The notes: generated from the sequence alone by a model not told the origin. DNA of 64,000 bases from Lycium barbarum (GCF_019175385.1 NC_083344.1:64542782-64606781); one strand, 5' to 3'; counted from the first letter of the stretch, positions 1 to 12,080 are shown. Numbers and translations are program-made.

Positions 1-374
1 TCTTGAGATAGAACTTGGGTGAAACACTATTTGTTTTGGCTTAGGGACTTTATGATCTGACTTGGGAAGGTCTTAGAAGCTTATGTAAAAGGTTTCAAGT
101 GAAAATGACTTAAAATGGCCTTTTAAAACGTATTTAATATGCAAGAAGGTCGCCACCGCCAAAGTGGGTCCCAGAGAGGCTGATTGTGCAGTCTCGCGAA
201 AATGCGAATATCTCTCTACTCCGATGTCGTATGGACGAACGGTTTGTTGCGCTGGAAACTAGACTCAACGAACTTCAATTTAGGCTTTTGTTTCACTTCA
301 AAACTCCTAATATACTAGGAGATATATCTCTCCAAAGTTGACCAAAAATTTCTGTCCAAAATATCAATACCCAT
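1..374. repeat. Unassigned repeat flank left of E1
   Basis: This stretch has no open frame of note and does not match the 3' end expected for E1: there is no G-rich polypurine tract and no LTR. Similarity between E1 and E2 begins near 378 at GGCCACACACGACC, so E1 is cut off here. The style of the text around 215-275 resembles LTR sequence of other Solanaceae gypsy families, but I cannot name it. A small inverted repeat, CTCCTA/TAGGAG, lies at 303-320. Confidence 0.4.
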
Positions 375-396
375 GTTGGCCACACACGACCTGAAA

Positions 397-726
397 TCAT
401 TCAAAGAAGCATCTCATACCTGAGGATAATGGTGTCTCTGGCTGGAGCTCTTTTGGGGGTGGAAACAAATGTGGGTACCTGTACTTCATATCTTCCTCAG
501 CTTCCCAAGTCATTTCTTCCCTATTATTGTTTCTCCACAGGACTTTAACTGAGGCTACGTCTTTGGTTCTGAGTGTCTGAACCTGCCTATCTAGAATAGA
601 AATGGCTACTTCTTCATAGGACAATTTATCAGTAACTTGGACATCTTCTACAGGCACAATTCTGGAAGGATCTCCCACGCACTTACCAAGCATTGACACA
701 TGAAAAACTGGGTGGACTGACTCCAA
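397..726 (-). pseudogene. pol: E1 integrase C-terminus with chromodomain-like tail
   Basis: The 109-residue frame starts in the post-GPY/F segment (HPVFHVSMLGKCVGD) and runs into the chromodomain-like tail (ILDRQVQTLRTKDVASVKV, LWRNNNREEMTWEAEEDM, ending YPHLF). In chromoviruses this module is thought to steer integration toward heterochromatin. It continues the preceding integrase segment, 753-1175, in another frame, so a frameshift lies between 726 and 753. The E2 counterpart is at 26145-26542. Assignment of the family is firm; whether the tail still folds is unknown. Confidence 0.8.
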
Positions 727-752
727 ATCCGAAGGCAGATCTAACTCATAAG

Positions 753-1175
753 CTATTGACCTACCTTGTGCACAATCTTGTAGGGCCCGATATACCAGGG
801 ACGAAGCTTGCCCGTCTTGTCAAATCGCGTTGCACCTTTCATCGGCGATACTTTCAGGAATACCCAATCGTTAACTTGGAATTCCAAGTTTCGTCGACGA
901 TTGTCCGCATAGGATTTCTGACGAATTTGAGCTGTTAGTAGTCGATCTCGAATAAGCTTGATCTTCTCTACTGCTTGTTGGATCAGATCTGGGCCTACTA
1001 ACTTTGTATCTCCTACTTCAGACCATTCAATAGGCGATCTACATTTCCTTCCATATAAAGCTTCATATGGGGCCATCTGAATACTGGAGTGATAGCTATT
1101 GTTGTCCGCGAATTCAATAAGCGGAAAATGATCATCCCAATTTCCTCCAAAATCTAGCACATATACTCTTAGCAT
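753..1175 (-). pseudogene. pol: E1 integrase, distal core and GPY/F module
   Basis: The frame contains the segment after the catalytic core (DDHFPLIEFADNNSYHSSIQ, APYEALYGRKCRSPIEW) and ends with the GPY/F-type motif (WYIGPYKIVHKVGQ), which in gypsy integrases follows the core and binds DNA. The piece between 1176 and 1267, where the catalytic Glu region (consensus HPQTDGQ.ER) should lie, is shifted out of frame. The enzyme is therefore broken between the second Asp and the Glu. E2 keeps the same part intact at 26584-27318. Confidence 0.8.
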
Positions 1176-1267
1176 ATCTTCAAGGGTTTGGATAGTGCGC
1201 TCAGCCTGTCCGTCAATTTTTGTGGATGGAACGCTATACTAAGTCTCACTTGTGTTCCCAAACCTTC

Positions 1268-2125
1268 TTAGAAGGATCTCCAACAATTAGCTGTAAATTG
1301 TGATCCTCTATCAGTAATAATGGATACTGGAACACCGTCCAATCGCACTATCTCTTTGATATGCAACTTTGCATAATCTTCTGCTGAGTATGTAGTTCTG
1401 ACTGGCAATAAATGAGCTAATTTTGTGAGTCTATCCACAATCACACATATAGAATCATACTTACGCCGGGAACGAGGTAATCTTGTAATGAATCCCATAT
1501 TAATCACTTCCCACTTCCAAGTTGAAATCTCTATAGCTTGCAGCAATCCCCCAAGCTTCTGATGCTCAGTTTTCACCTGTTGACAATTAGGACATTGGGC
1601 CATAAACTTCGCTATATCTTTCTTCATTCCATCCCACCAATATATAGATTTAAGATAATGGTACATCTTTGTCGCTCCTGGGTGGACAGAATAACGAGAA
1701 TGATGGGCTTCCTCCAGGATCTGTCGACGTAAACCTGCAATATTCGGAACACATAATCTGCCTTGACGCCTGAGAATTCCATCCGCAAAAACTTCAAATG
1801 GTGACTTCTCCTTCTGAGGAAGCAAATCTCTATAATGGACTAACACGGGGTCCATATTTTGGCTCTTCTTTACCTCCTCTACTAAAGATGACACCGTTGG
1901 GTTCTGGACAGTAACTCTCGCACTGCTCGAGTACACTAAGCGAACTCCTAGGTTGGCAAGCTGTCGAAGCTCGTGGATTAACTCCTTCTTCTGAACATCA
2001 CACAAACTGCCCATGGATTTGCGGCTAAGAGCATCGGCTACCACATTCGCCTTTCCAAGATGATATAAGATACTCATGTCGTAGTCTTTCAATAGCTCCA
2101 ACCACCGCCTTTGCCTCAAGTTCAA
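1268..2125 (-). pseudogene. pol: E1 RNase H end, H2C2 zinc finger and integrase core start
   Basis: The frame begins with the tail of RNase H ([16 protein letters not shown], then KANVVADALSRKSMGSL). It passes through the integrase HHCC zinc-binding module (HHSRYSVHPG... AQCPNCQQVK) and enters the catalytic core with the first Asp in VIVDRLTKLAHLLPV and the second in IITDRGSQFTA. It stops soon after the second Asp. The frame differs from the RT segment upstream, so a shift lies near 2370. Dots in these motifs mark omitted residues. Confidence 0.8.
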
Positions 2126-2459
2126 TTCCTTTTGCTTAAAAATATATTAGAGACTCTTATGGTCCATATAAATGCCCACATGAACGCCATACAAATAGTG
2201 TCTCCACATTTTTAGTGCACGGATAACCGCATCCAATTCTAGGTCATGACTCGGGTAGTTTTTCTCGTGTTTCCACAATTGCCTTGAAGCATAGGCAATA
2301 ACCTTGCCATGTTGCATCAACACATATCCTAGCCCAACACCTGAAGCATCGCATTAAATAACATAGCACATAGCCCTCTGATCCCTCTGGAAGTGTTAGA
2401 ACTAGGGCCAAATTCAACCTATCCTTCAACTCCTGAAAGCTGCGCTCACAAGCGTTGGT
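2126..2459 (-). pseudogene. pol: E1 RNase H, frameshifted
   Basis: The start of RNase H is readable in the RT frame (LKDRLNLALVLTLPEGSEGY) down to about 2370. The reading then loses the expected Cys-Asp-Ala-Ser motif through a frameshift; the remainder of that frame is meaningless. The end of the domain reappears in another frame at about 2130 and continues into 1268-2125. A stop at the Trp codon of the FQWNDA motif (TGG to TAG, near 2460) also separates it from RT. Confidence 0.65.
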
Positions 2460-3200
2460 CTATTGGAATTTTGCTGATTTCTGAGTCAGCTTCGTCAGTG
2501 GTGCCAAAATAGAAGAAAATCCTTCCACAAATATTTTATAGTAACCGGCCAACCACAAAAAACTATGAACCTCTGTGGGCGTTGTTAGCCTCGGCCAATT
2601 CTTCACAGCTTCAATCTTCTGGGTATCTACTCGAATACCGTCGGCTGAAATAATATGCCCTAGAAAAGTTACAGAATTTAGCCAAAATTCACATTTTGAG
2701 AACTTGGCATATAACTTCCGAGCCTGAAGAATTCTAAGAACAGTACGTAGATGATCCGCACGCTCTGCCTCCGATCGAGAATATACCAGAATATCGTCGA
2801 TGGACACAATTACAAATAGATCCAAGAAAGGCTTGAATACATTATTCATCAAGTTCATGAATACCGCTGGGGCGTTAGTCAACCCAAATAACATTACCCG
2901 AAACTTGTAATGGTCATATCTAGTTCTGAAGGTTATTTTTGGGATGTCCTCTTCCTTGACCCTCACTTGGTGGTATGCCGATCTTAGATCTATTTTTGAG
3001 AACCACTTGGCACCCTGCAACTGATCGAACAGACCATCAATCCTTGGAAGGGGGTATTTGTTCTTTATTGTCACCTTGTTTAAATGCTTGTAATCAATAC
3101 ACATACGTAAGGAGCCATCTTTCTTCCTTACGAACAACACAGGCGCTCCCCATAGCGATGAACTGGGCCTGATAAAGCCTTTTTCAAGCAGATCTTTCAA
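2460..3200 (-). pseudogene. pol: E1 reverse transcriptase
   Basis: The 246-residue frame covers the RT domain. It shows [20 protein letters not shown] near the start, then [35 protein letters not shown] with the first catalytic Asp, the thumb-side [18 protein letters not shown], and the metal-binding box [11 protein letters not shown] with both Asp residues. The connection segment ([17 protein letters not shown]) follows. The box reads SIDD where E2 and E4 read FIDD. An in-frame stop (Gln CAA to TAA) precedes it near 3203 and a Trp-to-stop ends it. Otherwise the domain is well kept. Confidence 0.85.
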
Positions 3201-3524
3201 TTACGCCTTTAACTCCTTTAACTCGGCAGGGTCCATTCGATAGAGAGGAATAGATATAGGCTTAGTAGCTGGCAACACATCAATGGTAAACTCAATCTCC
3301 TGTTCTGGTGGAAGACCTAGAAGCTCATTTAGAAACACGTCTGAAAATTCATTCACTACAGAGACAGATTGGAGAGTTGGTGGTTTTTCTTCTGTGTCTT
3401 AGACCCGGACTAAATGATAAATATAGCCCTTGTCTATCATCTTCCTCGCTTTGAGATAGGAAATAAACCTACCTCTCAGGGGTGCTGTATTACCTTTCCA
3501 TTCTAAGACTGGTTCTCCCGAAAA

Positions 3525-3839
3525 TTAAAAACGAACTATCCTTTTTCTACAATCAACATTGGCGTAACAGGAGGCCAACCAATCCATACTCATAATAACA
3601 TCAAAATCTAACATTTTCAACTCATCTAAATCAGCCATAGTATGGCGGTTGCAGACTACAACCGCACAATTCCTATATACCGGCCTAGCTACCGCTGGTT
3701 CCTCTACAGGAGTGGACACCTCATAAGGTTTGATTGGCTCAGGTTTCACCCCAATACGATTATCAATATAAGGAGTAATATATGACAGAGTAGAACCCGG
3801 ATCAATCAATGCATACACATCATAAGAGGATACCGACAA
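3525..3839 (-). pseudogene. pol: E1 aspartic protease
   Basis: The 104-residue frame holds the retropepsin-like active-site segment [18 protein letters not shown] and the later hydrophobic motif [20 protein letters not shown]. The active-site triad reads Asp-Pro-Gly rather than the usual Asp-Ser/Thr-Gly, as in E2 and E4. Bases 3201-3524 hold the protease-RT linker (LPGLPPE-like text) with further stops, for example one replacing a residue of the VHD motif near 3402. Confidence 0.75.
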
Positions 3840-4257
3840 TATACCTATGACAACGTTAGAGGAGGACTTAAGATCGTGCCATCCAGCTAGTTCTGAGTAC
3901 CACTGGAACTGGATGCTCCTACCCTACCTCTACCGCGACCCGCTGGTGCCTACGAACCTTGCCCCACAGGGCGTACGGATGACGAGGAACCGGCCACCGA
4001 TCCCATGGGCTGAACCCTATCTCTGTCGCCCCTCAATGGACAATCCCGCATCATATGACCACTCTGACCGCAGGCATAACAAACATCTGAACCTTGGTGA
4101 CACTGCCCCGAATGCGGCCTACCACATTGATTGCACCGTGGTAAGGGAGGCCTCATCTGACCGGATTCACCTGTATATCGGGAGCCCAAAATCCGGAGCT
4201 TTGACCCGGTCCAGAATAAATAGGACGATCAAATCTTTTTCCCGCGAACCAAGGAGG
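3840..4257 (-). pseudogene. gag: E1 Gag C-terminal remnant with zinc knuckles
   Basis: The best frame is 3950-4189. It contains two zinc knuckles, first CNQCGRPHSGQC with unusual spacing and then the canonical CYACGQSGHMMRDC (CX2CX4HX4C). Upstream, to about 4257, the linker APPWFAGKRFDRP is readable and matches the Gag linker of E2. Directly right of this the sequence switches to non-coding leader, so the capsid part of Gag (roughly 270 residues in E4) is absent. This is a deletion or recombination joint, not random decay. Confidence 0.75.
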
Positions 4258-5456
4258 TGCACTCGATACCTCAATAAAACATTCTGTTAAGATTCACCAC
4301 CTCTTTCTACATCATCCCTTAATGTCACAAGCTCCTTCCAACTTATCCAAGCATTCATCAACAACGCATGAAACACATGATCTAAGACAGCCCACAAGTT
4401 TGAGTTTTCCTTCTACAAATTCCATCTCCAATTAGTTGATTAAGAACTAATAAACTCAAGGACATAAAGATATGGTGGAATGTTACCTCAAGGACACAAG
4501 AACGCTCCACTTGATTCACATAGTTTACCTTCAGATTCGTTCTTGGGTAATGAACGAACTATTTAGTTCATAAACTACTTGTTGTATGCTCTGTATTCTT
4601 CCAATGAAGTGAAACTTAATTGCGGGACGTTTTTTCCCTTCAATATGAGCTTTTCTAAGGTAAAAATGTGACTGGAAAGTATTTTGGTCCGTTCAAATGA
4701 ATTCCAAACTTTGCTGCTCATATATGCTTCTTCGAAATAAAATTTCCCAAATAAGAATGGTGCCTCTTACGGATGACATGGAGGGTATCTCTTAAAGCTT
4801 TAATCCAACATAATAAATTTACTCTATTGGTATCGACTTTCAAGACATATTATGAACTTATATCTCATTCTCTTTTTATTTCTAAAATTGTTTTGGCAGA
4901 GTTTCCTCTATTTTTCTTATTATCCCAAAACCTGCACGCAGGAAATACCAACAATGCCTCACAGGGCCAACATATATACATATATGTATCATATCATATC
5001 ATAGCCACACAGGGCTCCCAATTTCAAGTAAAAGTATAAAGATGTCGAGACTTACCTCACATATCACTCCTCGAGATGTACCTGATCCTTTAATGATCTG
5101 TCCCGTTATACCTTCCGATCTACCTCCCCTTTCGCTCTTCAACTCTACATTTCAGTCATAATTCAATGTTCTTACCTTATCCGACATACATCATTCTCAC
5201 CGTTGCTTACCTGTGTACTTTGTAACTTCCAGTATTATCAGTCACTTGCTTCTGTCGATGCCGTTCTTCAGCTGAAATCAAGGGTTAGTATAAGGAATTT
5301 CATCTCCTATGGCTGGGCTCTATCGCACGATCTTAGATATGAAAGAAAGGTAACATCCTAAATGTCCTGTAGCTTCCTGTTTATAGATGTGGTGCACAAC
5401 ACACCGATAAACAAGACTCTACTAGACACGGTCTGTAGACACTCCGAGGATGAACT
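4258..5456 (-). repeat. E1 long leader, LARD-like
   Basis: About 1.2 kb of non-coding sequence between the primer site and the truncated gag. It matches the PBS-proximal interiors of LARD-A (about 17386-18656) and, inverted, LARD-B (about 41571-42970). Similarity starts abruptly at CACTCGATACC near 4260. It contains short ATATATG tracts at the place where LARD-A carries a very long TA run. No convincing gene is seen. Confidence 0.7.
5376..5415 (-). promoter_or_regulatory. E1 leader hairpin with palindromic loop (DIS-like)
   Basis: Read on the minus strand, arms CTTGTTTAT and ATAAACAGG form a lower stem of 9 pairs. GGTGTG and CACATC form an upper stem of 6 pairs with one G-U, and the apical loop is TTGTGCAC, whose last six bases are self-complementary (5392-5397). 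The architecture is that of a retroviral dimer-initiation hairpin; the role here is inferred. Confidence 0.6.
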
Positions 5457-5468
5457 GCTCTGATACCA
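5457..5468 (-). promoter_or_regulatory. E1 primer binding site (initiator Met tRNA)
   Basis: The minus strand reads TGGTATCAGAGC four bases after the LTR end, the usual plant gypsy primer site for initiator Met tRNA. Confidence 0.85.
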
Positions 5469-5472
5469 CTTT

Positions 5473-7567
5473 TGTCACGACCCAACCTCGTTGGCCATGA
5501 CTAGTGCCCGACCTGGACACTCGTATACGTACCTGTTGGATATAGTCAAACTGAATCTAAGAACAATATGGAAACTTGCAAAAGAACTCCAAGGTTCATA
5601 ACGTCGTATTAGCCCGCGTCCAGGCCTCCCGCGTCCGGGTACCATCTCATGCCGCCCACTAGTGGTGTCTGCCCATGCCATCTAGACATGGTGTGTATGC
5701 TACCCGCCTTAGCGGTGTCTGCCCAGCCATATAGGCGCGGTGTAATATCATCATTATATACTCATCATAATGCATGCATAGAACTCAAAGACAACTATAC
5801 TTTATCGGGGTGACGTAAGGTCGTGAACCCCCGATTCCATTATAGAGCATTCATAAGCATTCTGCCTCACCTTGAAGGAATTAGCATATAAGGTGAGTGT
5901 ATACAATGAACAACATCATTAACTTCATAAACATCATATCTTGCTTTAGAATCTCTAGGCTAAAACTTATCATCATTATTATCGTATTCATGACATATTT
6001 CTCATCTTTATCTCATAAGAAACTCTTTATCAATGTTGACTCATAGTTCCCGGAATGTAAAAACGTCATGGGGAAGTAGGGAAAATAATATCGTAGGAAT
6101 CATATATAAGTATCATTAGTTTCGTAGGAATGTCGTATCATGAGCTTTAGAACTTCTAGACTTAGATTCGTCATCGACATTGTCATGCTCGTAACGTATC
6201 TCCTTTCTTTATCTCGTATGAAGCTCTTTATACTCGTAGATTCATAGTTCCCGATATGTAGGAAAATCATGGAAAGATAGGAGGGTTCATACCATAAGAG
6301 TCATGCCTTAGAAACAAAGGACTAGCCTTACATACCTCTTTCGTGTAGCTACTCTATCATTTGATCGTTCTTCTTCGTTGCTCACGTCTTTACCTTCAAG
6401 GGAGTTCATACTCATATTAGATAATCGATAACATAAGCGTGTTTGAACTAAGCTAGAAAATTTGAGCAGCGTCTCCTTTATTTATACTACTTTCTCCATA
6501 TCATATATCAACTCCCAAACGTTAATAACAACATTCGTAATATCATCATCAATAACTTTTATCAAATTCCTCATTACAATCCCCACAATTTCCTCTAAAA
6601 GTCATTCATAATCATGATCATAGCACAACATTACATTCATTCTCATCTAACATTTCTCTCATGCTCTCAACATCATTCATAACATTTTTATAAGCACAAC
6701 ATATCAAAGATCATGACTCATCTCAAGCTACTACTCAAAATCTCATTATTTTTATAAGCACTTTATAAGCACAACATATCATGAAACTTACCTTAGATAG
6801 TCTGGGAATGAGCCTTGAGTGGAAATACTTCACTTGAGCCAAAACCCTAGCTTCACTCCCAAGAGAATTCTTGACTTGGAGGAACCCTAGTGAGCTTCTT
6901 GCACTTGATTCACTTGAATTCATGATATTGATCTTTGTTTTCCTTTGTATTCTTGTATATGGAGTGTGTGGAACCGTCTAGAAGCCTTGAGAAAGAGATG
7001 GATAAGTGTGGAAATGAAATCAAAGAATTGGAAATACATATATATAATTGAACTTAACTTAGCCCGTCGGGCCTTCCATGGACACTTATACGGTCCGTAT
7101 AAGATTGTACGGTCCGTATAAGTGATCGTGGTTCACTATCAGGAAAAATACCACTTCTGTTGGGTGTTATACGGACCCTTATATGGTCCGTATAAAGTTC
7201 CACGGTCCGTATAAGGTGGTCGCGTAACTCATAGTTTTTCCGAAGTTGCCCTCGTCGTTTCGTTTAATCTCCAATCCTTATGGAACCTTCTTGACACTTG
7301 TTTAACACTTCATTACCAGTCTAAGGGACATTATAACTCTTTTCCAAAATATCATTAAGCCATCATTAATTCGATACTCATAAATCTTTCCAAAACGCAA
7401 CATATGCTTTGCCTTCCTTAACATCTTCCGTCTCCTACCTCATATGTCTTTGAGATCTCATTTAGAATCATCAAATGTTATTTCTTACTCATCAACACAT
7501 TGTATACGTCGCGCCCTTCGTCAGTCTATTCACTGTGCATGAACGAAAAATTATCCGAGGTGTAACA
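5473..7567 (-). repeat. E1 5' LTR (mosaic)
   Basis: On the minus strand the LTR runs from TGTTACACC (right end 7567) to GGTCGTGACA (5473), about 2.1 kb. Bases 5473 to about 5605 match the U5 end of LARD-B. From about 5606 onward the text matches the E2 LTR from its 'ATTAGCCCGC' segment. The roughly 700 bases of the E2 LTR that carry the R-region hairpins are missing. A palindromic CTTATACGG/CCGTATAAG cluster lies at 7080-7220. The flanking 5 bases on the right are GTTCA; the matching left copy is lost. Confidence 0.75.
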
Positions 7568-7992
7568 GTTCATCCCCGTAGGTGTAGATAGACGAGACAA
7601 GGATCTTTCATAGTAGGCTGCCTTCAGGTACCCGTTCTGATTGGTGAGCTCCATCTCTTCCTGGAGCACTGCCGAGTATAGATATATATATATATAATTT
7701 CATTCAGGGTATGTCGGGGGCCCTGTCCCGACTTGTATACTTCAGTCATGTTCATAGAGGCTTTGCAGACAGTTCCTGTATACAACTTAGCCAAAGTGTG
7801 ACAATAGTAATGTTGGCATCATGGGTCCATTGTACATATACGTATGCATGATATTATGTTCGCGTTTAGCCTCTCGATCCTATTGTTTCCATTTGAGGCA
7901 CGAAGGATGTAAGTTATAAGTTGGTTCGCTCGGTTTTCCATAAGGTGTCGGGTGCCAATCACTCCCTACCAAGGGTAGGATGTGATAGATAC
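7568..7992 (+). repeat. Old LTR remnant
   Basis: The stretch reads like the 3' part of another gypsy LTR on the plus strand: a GTCGGGGGCCCTGTCCCGAC segment near 7713, then text ending in a TGTGATAGA-like degenerate terminus near 7990. A short TA run lies at 7681-7696. No primer site follows, so this is a solo or truncated fragment into which E1 inserted. The assignment rests on style only. Confidence 0.4.
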
Positions 7993-10900
7993 AAACATCT
8001 TACAAAGTGCAGATACAAAACTCATTCAAGTGTCGTAGTAGTTTATCAACTAGAAACTCAAAAGATACCATATGCTTGCATCACATGAACCATTAATTTG
8101 CCTCAAAAGTGTCTTGAGAATGCAACTTATTTATCCCTCAAAGGTGCAACAATTACTTACCTCAAAGTAAAGCACAAAATATGTCTCACTATACCAGTTG
8201 TTTGCCTCAGAAAGCAACAACAATCTGGCTAAAGAATGCAGCATACAACCAAAAACAAATGACAGTAGAGTGTAGCAAGTTTCCCCAAGTTCTGCAGAAG
8301 CACCAACAAATAATAGCAACAAGTAGCCTTATATAGCAATAGGTAGCAGCAATTTGGTTCAAGAACAACCATTTGTTTGTCTTAATGATCTAAGACAGCA
8401 TTTATTTTTCCAAGTCCTCAAATGTAACATATTTTCCAGAATTTCTACAACTCAGGAAAACATTTGGGGATTGGAAATTTCCCCAAGTCATGCAAAGAAA
8501 AGGAAATTAAAGAATGAGTGTCCCAAAGTGAATAACTTCAACAAAATAATAGCAAAGACATCTCGTATATTAAATGGTCATCACAACTTAGTGGAGTTTC
8601 GACATATTAGGAAATTCAAGGTTCTTAAAGTAGATGAGCACATAAGACAGCTTCATGGCACAAAAGTATCCAGATTTTGCAAGTTACGAGAGCCATAAGC
8701 CCTTAATGCTAAGAATCTGGAAATAAACTTAAGTTAAGAGAATATTTGGTAGTCAACTATTTGGGAATAGTTGCCAGCAAGTAAAAATACTAACCACACT
8801 CAGTATGCTTTCAAGAAAAAGTGAACCTGAAAGATATTTCAACTACTTAATCTTTAAAAAACCTCTTACTCAAACAAGGCATCTTAAAGTAGACTAGCAG
8901 ATTCATTAAGAGTATAAGTAATTTTTACTGATTCAAGGAGAGTCATGACTTTGGGCTCAAACTATTAGCACACTATTAGTTTTATAAACATTCAAGGTGA
9001 AACTTATGCAGACACAACTCATCTTTACAACAAATATACCCAAACTTGAGATCTGCCAACTTATTACTCCTGATGAATCTAGATTTTCCCAAAGTGAAGA
9101 CCAAAGGATTCTTGTCAAATCCTTATACTAGTTTAGAGGCATAAGCAGCTGGCTCCTAAAAGAAACATATGGGCAAGCATTTTACTTAACATTTTTCTAA
9201 ACAAGGTTTATAATAAATAAGCCAGGTCCTATACTACTAAACCAAAATTTCAGAAGTTAACCCACACAAGGAGATGATCCAAAAATAATTTGTTAGTTAG
9301 TTTGAATTAGGGATCTGCTACTACAAGAAAATGCATGTTCGTTAAGGCTTAACTGGATTAAAATCCCTTCATGCTAAGGACTCATAGCTATGTTCATAAA
9401 GGTTACAAGAATTTGACTTAGAGGGAAGGGTTTTGACTAAATTTCGAGTAATTATATGTCCATAATGGTTACAAGAATTTGACTTAGAGGGAAGGGTTTT
9501 GAACTAAATTTCGAGTAATTATAAGATTAAAGAGAGATAGGATTATAACTACCTCGACATTCAGTATACAAAAATGAGACAGGCGATAATTTAGATGCAT
9601 AGAAAAATTAGTTTAGAAACCCCAAGCTCCCAAACAGTAGCAAAGACAGATTGCAAACTTTGTATCCTGAGCAAGCAGAACAAGGCTGTTAGGAACTCAT
9701 ACACATAGACATAGTCAATGGGATCAACACCTAAATCTATCCTAACAAAGAACTAACTGTATACACAAAACACTACGGCTGTTTTATCTTAGTTTTACAG
9801 AGTGTGATCAGGATTTGGGAATACGATTTTAGACTAAAACCTCCTTTAAAATAGGTACATCACCATATTAACTTATCAATGGCCTACTACAATTAACAGT
9901 GTGGTCATTCAATTTGTGTGACCTAACACACTCAAATTATATTGTAAAGAAGAAGCCAACTTTGTCTTAAAGTTAATCAAGCCTTAATTCTCACGAAAAA
10001 ACCTTAAAAGAAACATGCTAAACCATCACTCATTCCTTAAACAGAACAGTAAGTTAAACTGGAGATTCACATTCCTAATGTTAAAGTCTTGAAGAAAACC
10101 AATGTGAAATCTTTGAGAAAAAGAAAACAAACTTCCCTTAAAGGAGGAAAAGAAGCAGCCACTTTTGTGTTAGAGAACCTTGAAACAGAAATTAACTGAT
10201 GGCTAAAGGGGGTATTCAAATAGAGAACACATCTGAGTACTCAATATTTAGTCAAACAACACTTTAAGTCTATGCTAAACAGAGAGCCTGGTCTGAAGTT
10301 CTACACGAAGTTTGAGAGGGATATCACTTGGGACCTTTAGAGTTGTCATCAGTTTAAAGGACTTAACAATAGCTACAAACCAGTTTATACAAAATGGCAA
10401 GTTCATATCACACTTTAATCCGTTAGTGACTTCTTCAAAGGTTATTAAGGCATGACTAGGATTAAGTTTAGTATACCAACTTCAGGTAAACACAGATTCT
10501 ATTATCCCTCAAGAACTAATTGAATTCTAGGTGGTAAAAATAGAAAAGGAGAACAAGAAGAGGCAAAACTAAACCCAAACAGTTCTCTATTCAACTCTAA
10601 ATAAAGATTATTCTCATGATCACAATAAGAGAGGGAACCTTTAGTTCTACCACCCAAACTGATGCATTCGAGTTTAAAACTACATGAAACCTCATCACAT
10701 TTCATAATAATGACACAAAAGGGGTGATCTGTTTTTAATGTTTAGTATTCCCTCTGCTCTACATTCTTAAATAGTTCTAATAGTTAGTTGACCAACATTA
10801 ATCACTAAAAAAAAACCAACAGTCTGATATCTAAACAAATCATAATACTTATAGTGACAACAGATTAACATTAGTAATAGCCTAATGGTAATAACAACTA

Positions 10901-11516
10901 TTCACATAACATAATTAACTACTTGCAACTAAACCAGCTAATAACAAAACAAATAATACACACCTTCACAAGATTTAAAAACAATGAACTAGAAATGGAA
11001 AGGGTACACAAGATTTAAAGCAACCTCATGTTCTTTTTAAACTAAAACCTCCCCTATTCCAGAATATATAAAAAAAACCGGAAGCCTTAACCCTTAAACG
11101 TAGTCTTGGAATACAACTTAACCTAGGTAATGAACTTTGAAATTCCAACTTCGATTTGCTAAGCAAAATCCAGACAGGGGAGGGACTGATATTGAGTTTG
11201 ACATGTTAAAGGGTTAATAAACGCATTGAAATCACACAAAGGGGTAGGCCAACTCATGTTCAACATACTGGAGTATTAAAGCTAAATCAAACGTCCATTT
11301 TAACTAAGTTCATCATGCTTATATCCATGCTAGGTTTTAGCAGACAAGAACAACAATGAAACTGGAAATCAAGCAAGCTAAAAAAGAATTTGGATAGGGT
11401 AGAAAGAAACAAAATTACTTATTGAACCCAAAAAAATTAAACTTAGACTATTTTAAATGAAAAAAACTGGAAATATACATGAACTAAGAAAATAAAACTA
11501 AGATGAAGAAGAGATA
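7993..11516. other. Non-coding A-rich stretch, no gene recognised
   Basis: About 3.5 kb that is A-rich on the plus strand and has no frame above 114 residues. The longest (8354-8698, plus) has no motif I recognise, and none is supported by codon use or context. The T-rich minus strand would suit an intron of a minus-strand transcript, but no exon can be supported. A 66-base tandem duplication lies inside. Confidence 0.5.
9392..9523. repeat. Tandem duplication, 66-base period
   Basis: Two consecutive units (9392-9457 and 9458-9523) share GGTTACAAGAATTTGACTTA and then AAATTTCGAGTAATTATA, differing at only a few positions. It is a simple local duplication in non-coding DNA. Confidence 0.85.
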
Positions 11517-11646
11517 CCTTTTGTCACGACCCAACCCCGTAGGCCGCGACTGGTGCCCGACCTTGACACCCGTATACGTACCTATCAGATATAGTCACAC
11601 TGAAACTACTACAATAAAGAAACTTGTAAAGGAACTACAAAGTTCG

Positions 11647-11678
<32 letters not shown>

Positions 11679-12080
11679 CTTCCAGATCACTGTCTCCTGA
11701 GGAGTCACCACTAATCATATCATGAAATAATACGCAAGCCGACAAGGCTGCCATCACATATCAATATCATATGCAAGCCGACAAGGCTGCCACTATAGAC
11801 GAATATCATACCATAGCAAATCGTATAGACACAGCTGAACAGAACCCATACACAACCCACACATATGTCTACAGACCTCTAAGAGTACGAATAGCGAAAT
11901 ATGATGGGACAGGGCCCCATCGTACCCCTGGATAGCATATACATATATATATATATATCATAAGCTTCAAACCAAAAGTCTAGACTCCGGAACAACGGAG
12001 CTCTCCCAAAACAGCTAGTAGGAGTCCTATGCTGCAGGGTCACCAACTGGCTATCTGTACCTGCAGGCATGAAACGCAGC

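Larger units (their letters stand above)
375..7567 (-). mobile_element. E1: decayed, 3'-truncated Tekay-type Ty3/gypsy element
   Basis: The element reads right to left: 5' LTR (5473-7567), Met primer site (5457-5468), leader (4258-5456), Gag C-terminus, protease, RT, RNase H, integrase and chromodomain-like tail (397-4257). The order is that of a Tekay/Del chromovirus. The N-terminal part of gag is missing and the frame is broken by several stops and shifts. No 3' LTR or polypurine tract is visible, so the left end is truncated near 375. The leader and the first 130 bases of the LTR resemble the LARD family, while the rest of the LTR resembles E2, so the copy is a mosaic. It is surely not functional. 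Confidence 0.85.

Noticed and set aside
8354..8698. 114-residue plus-strand frame
   Set aside because: No recognisable motif, no related copy in the window, and surrounded by stop-rich A-rich DNA; chance length is plausible.
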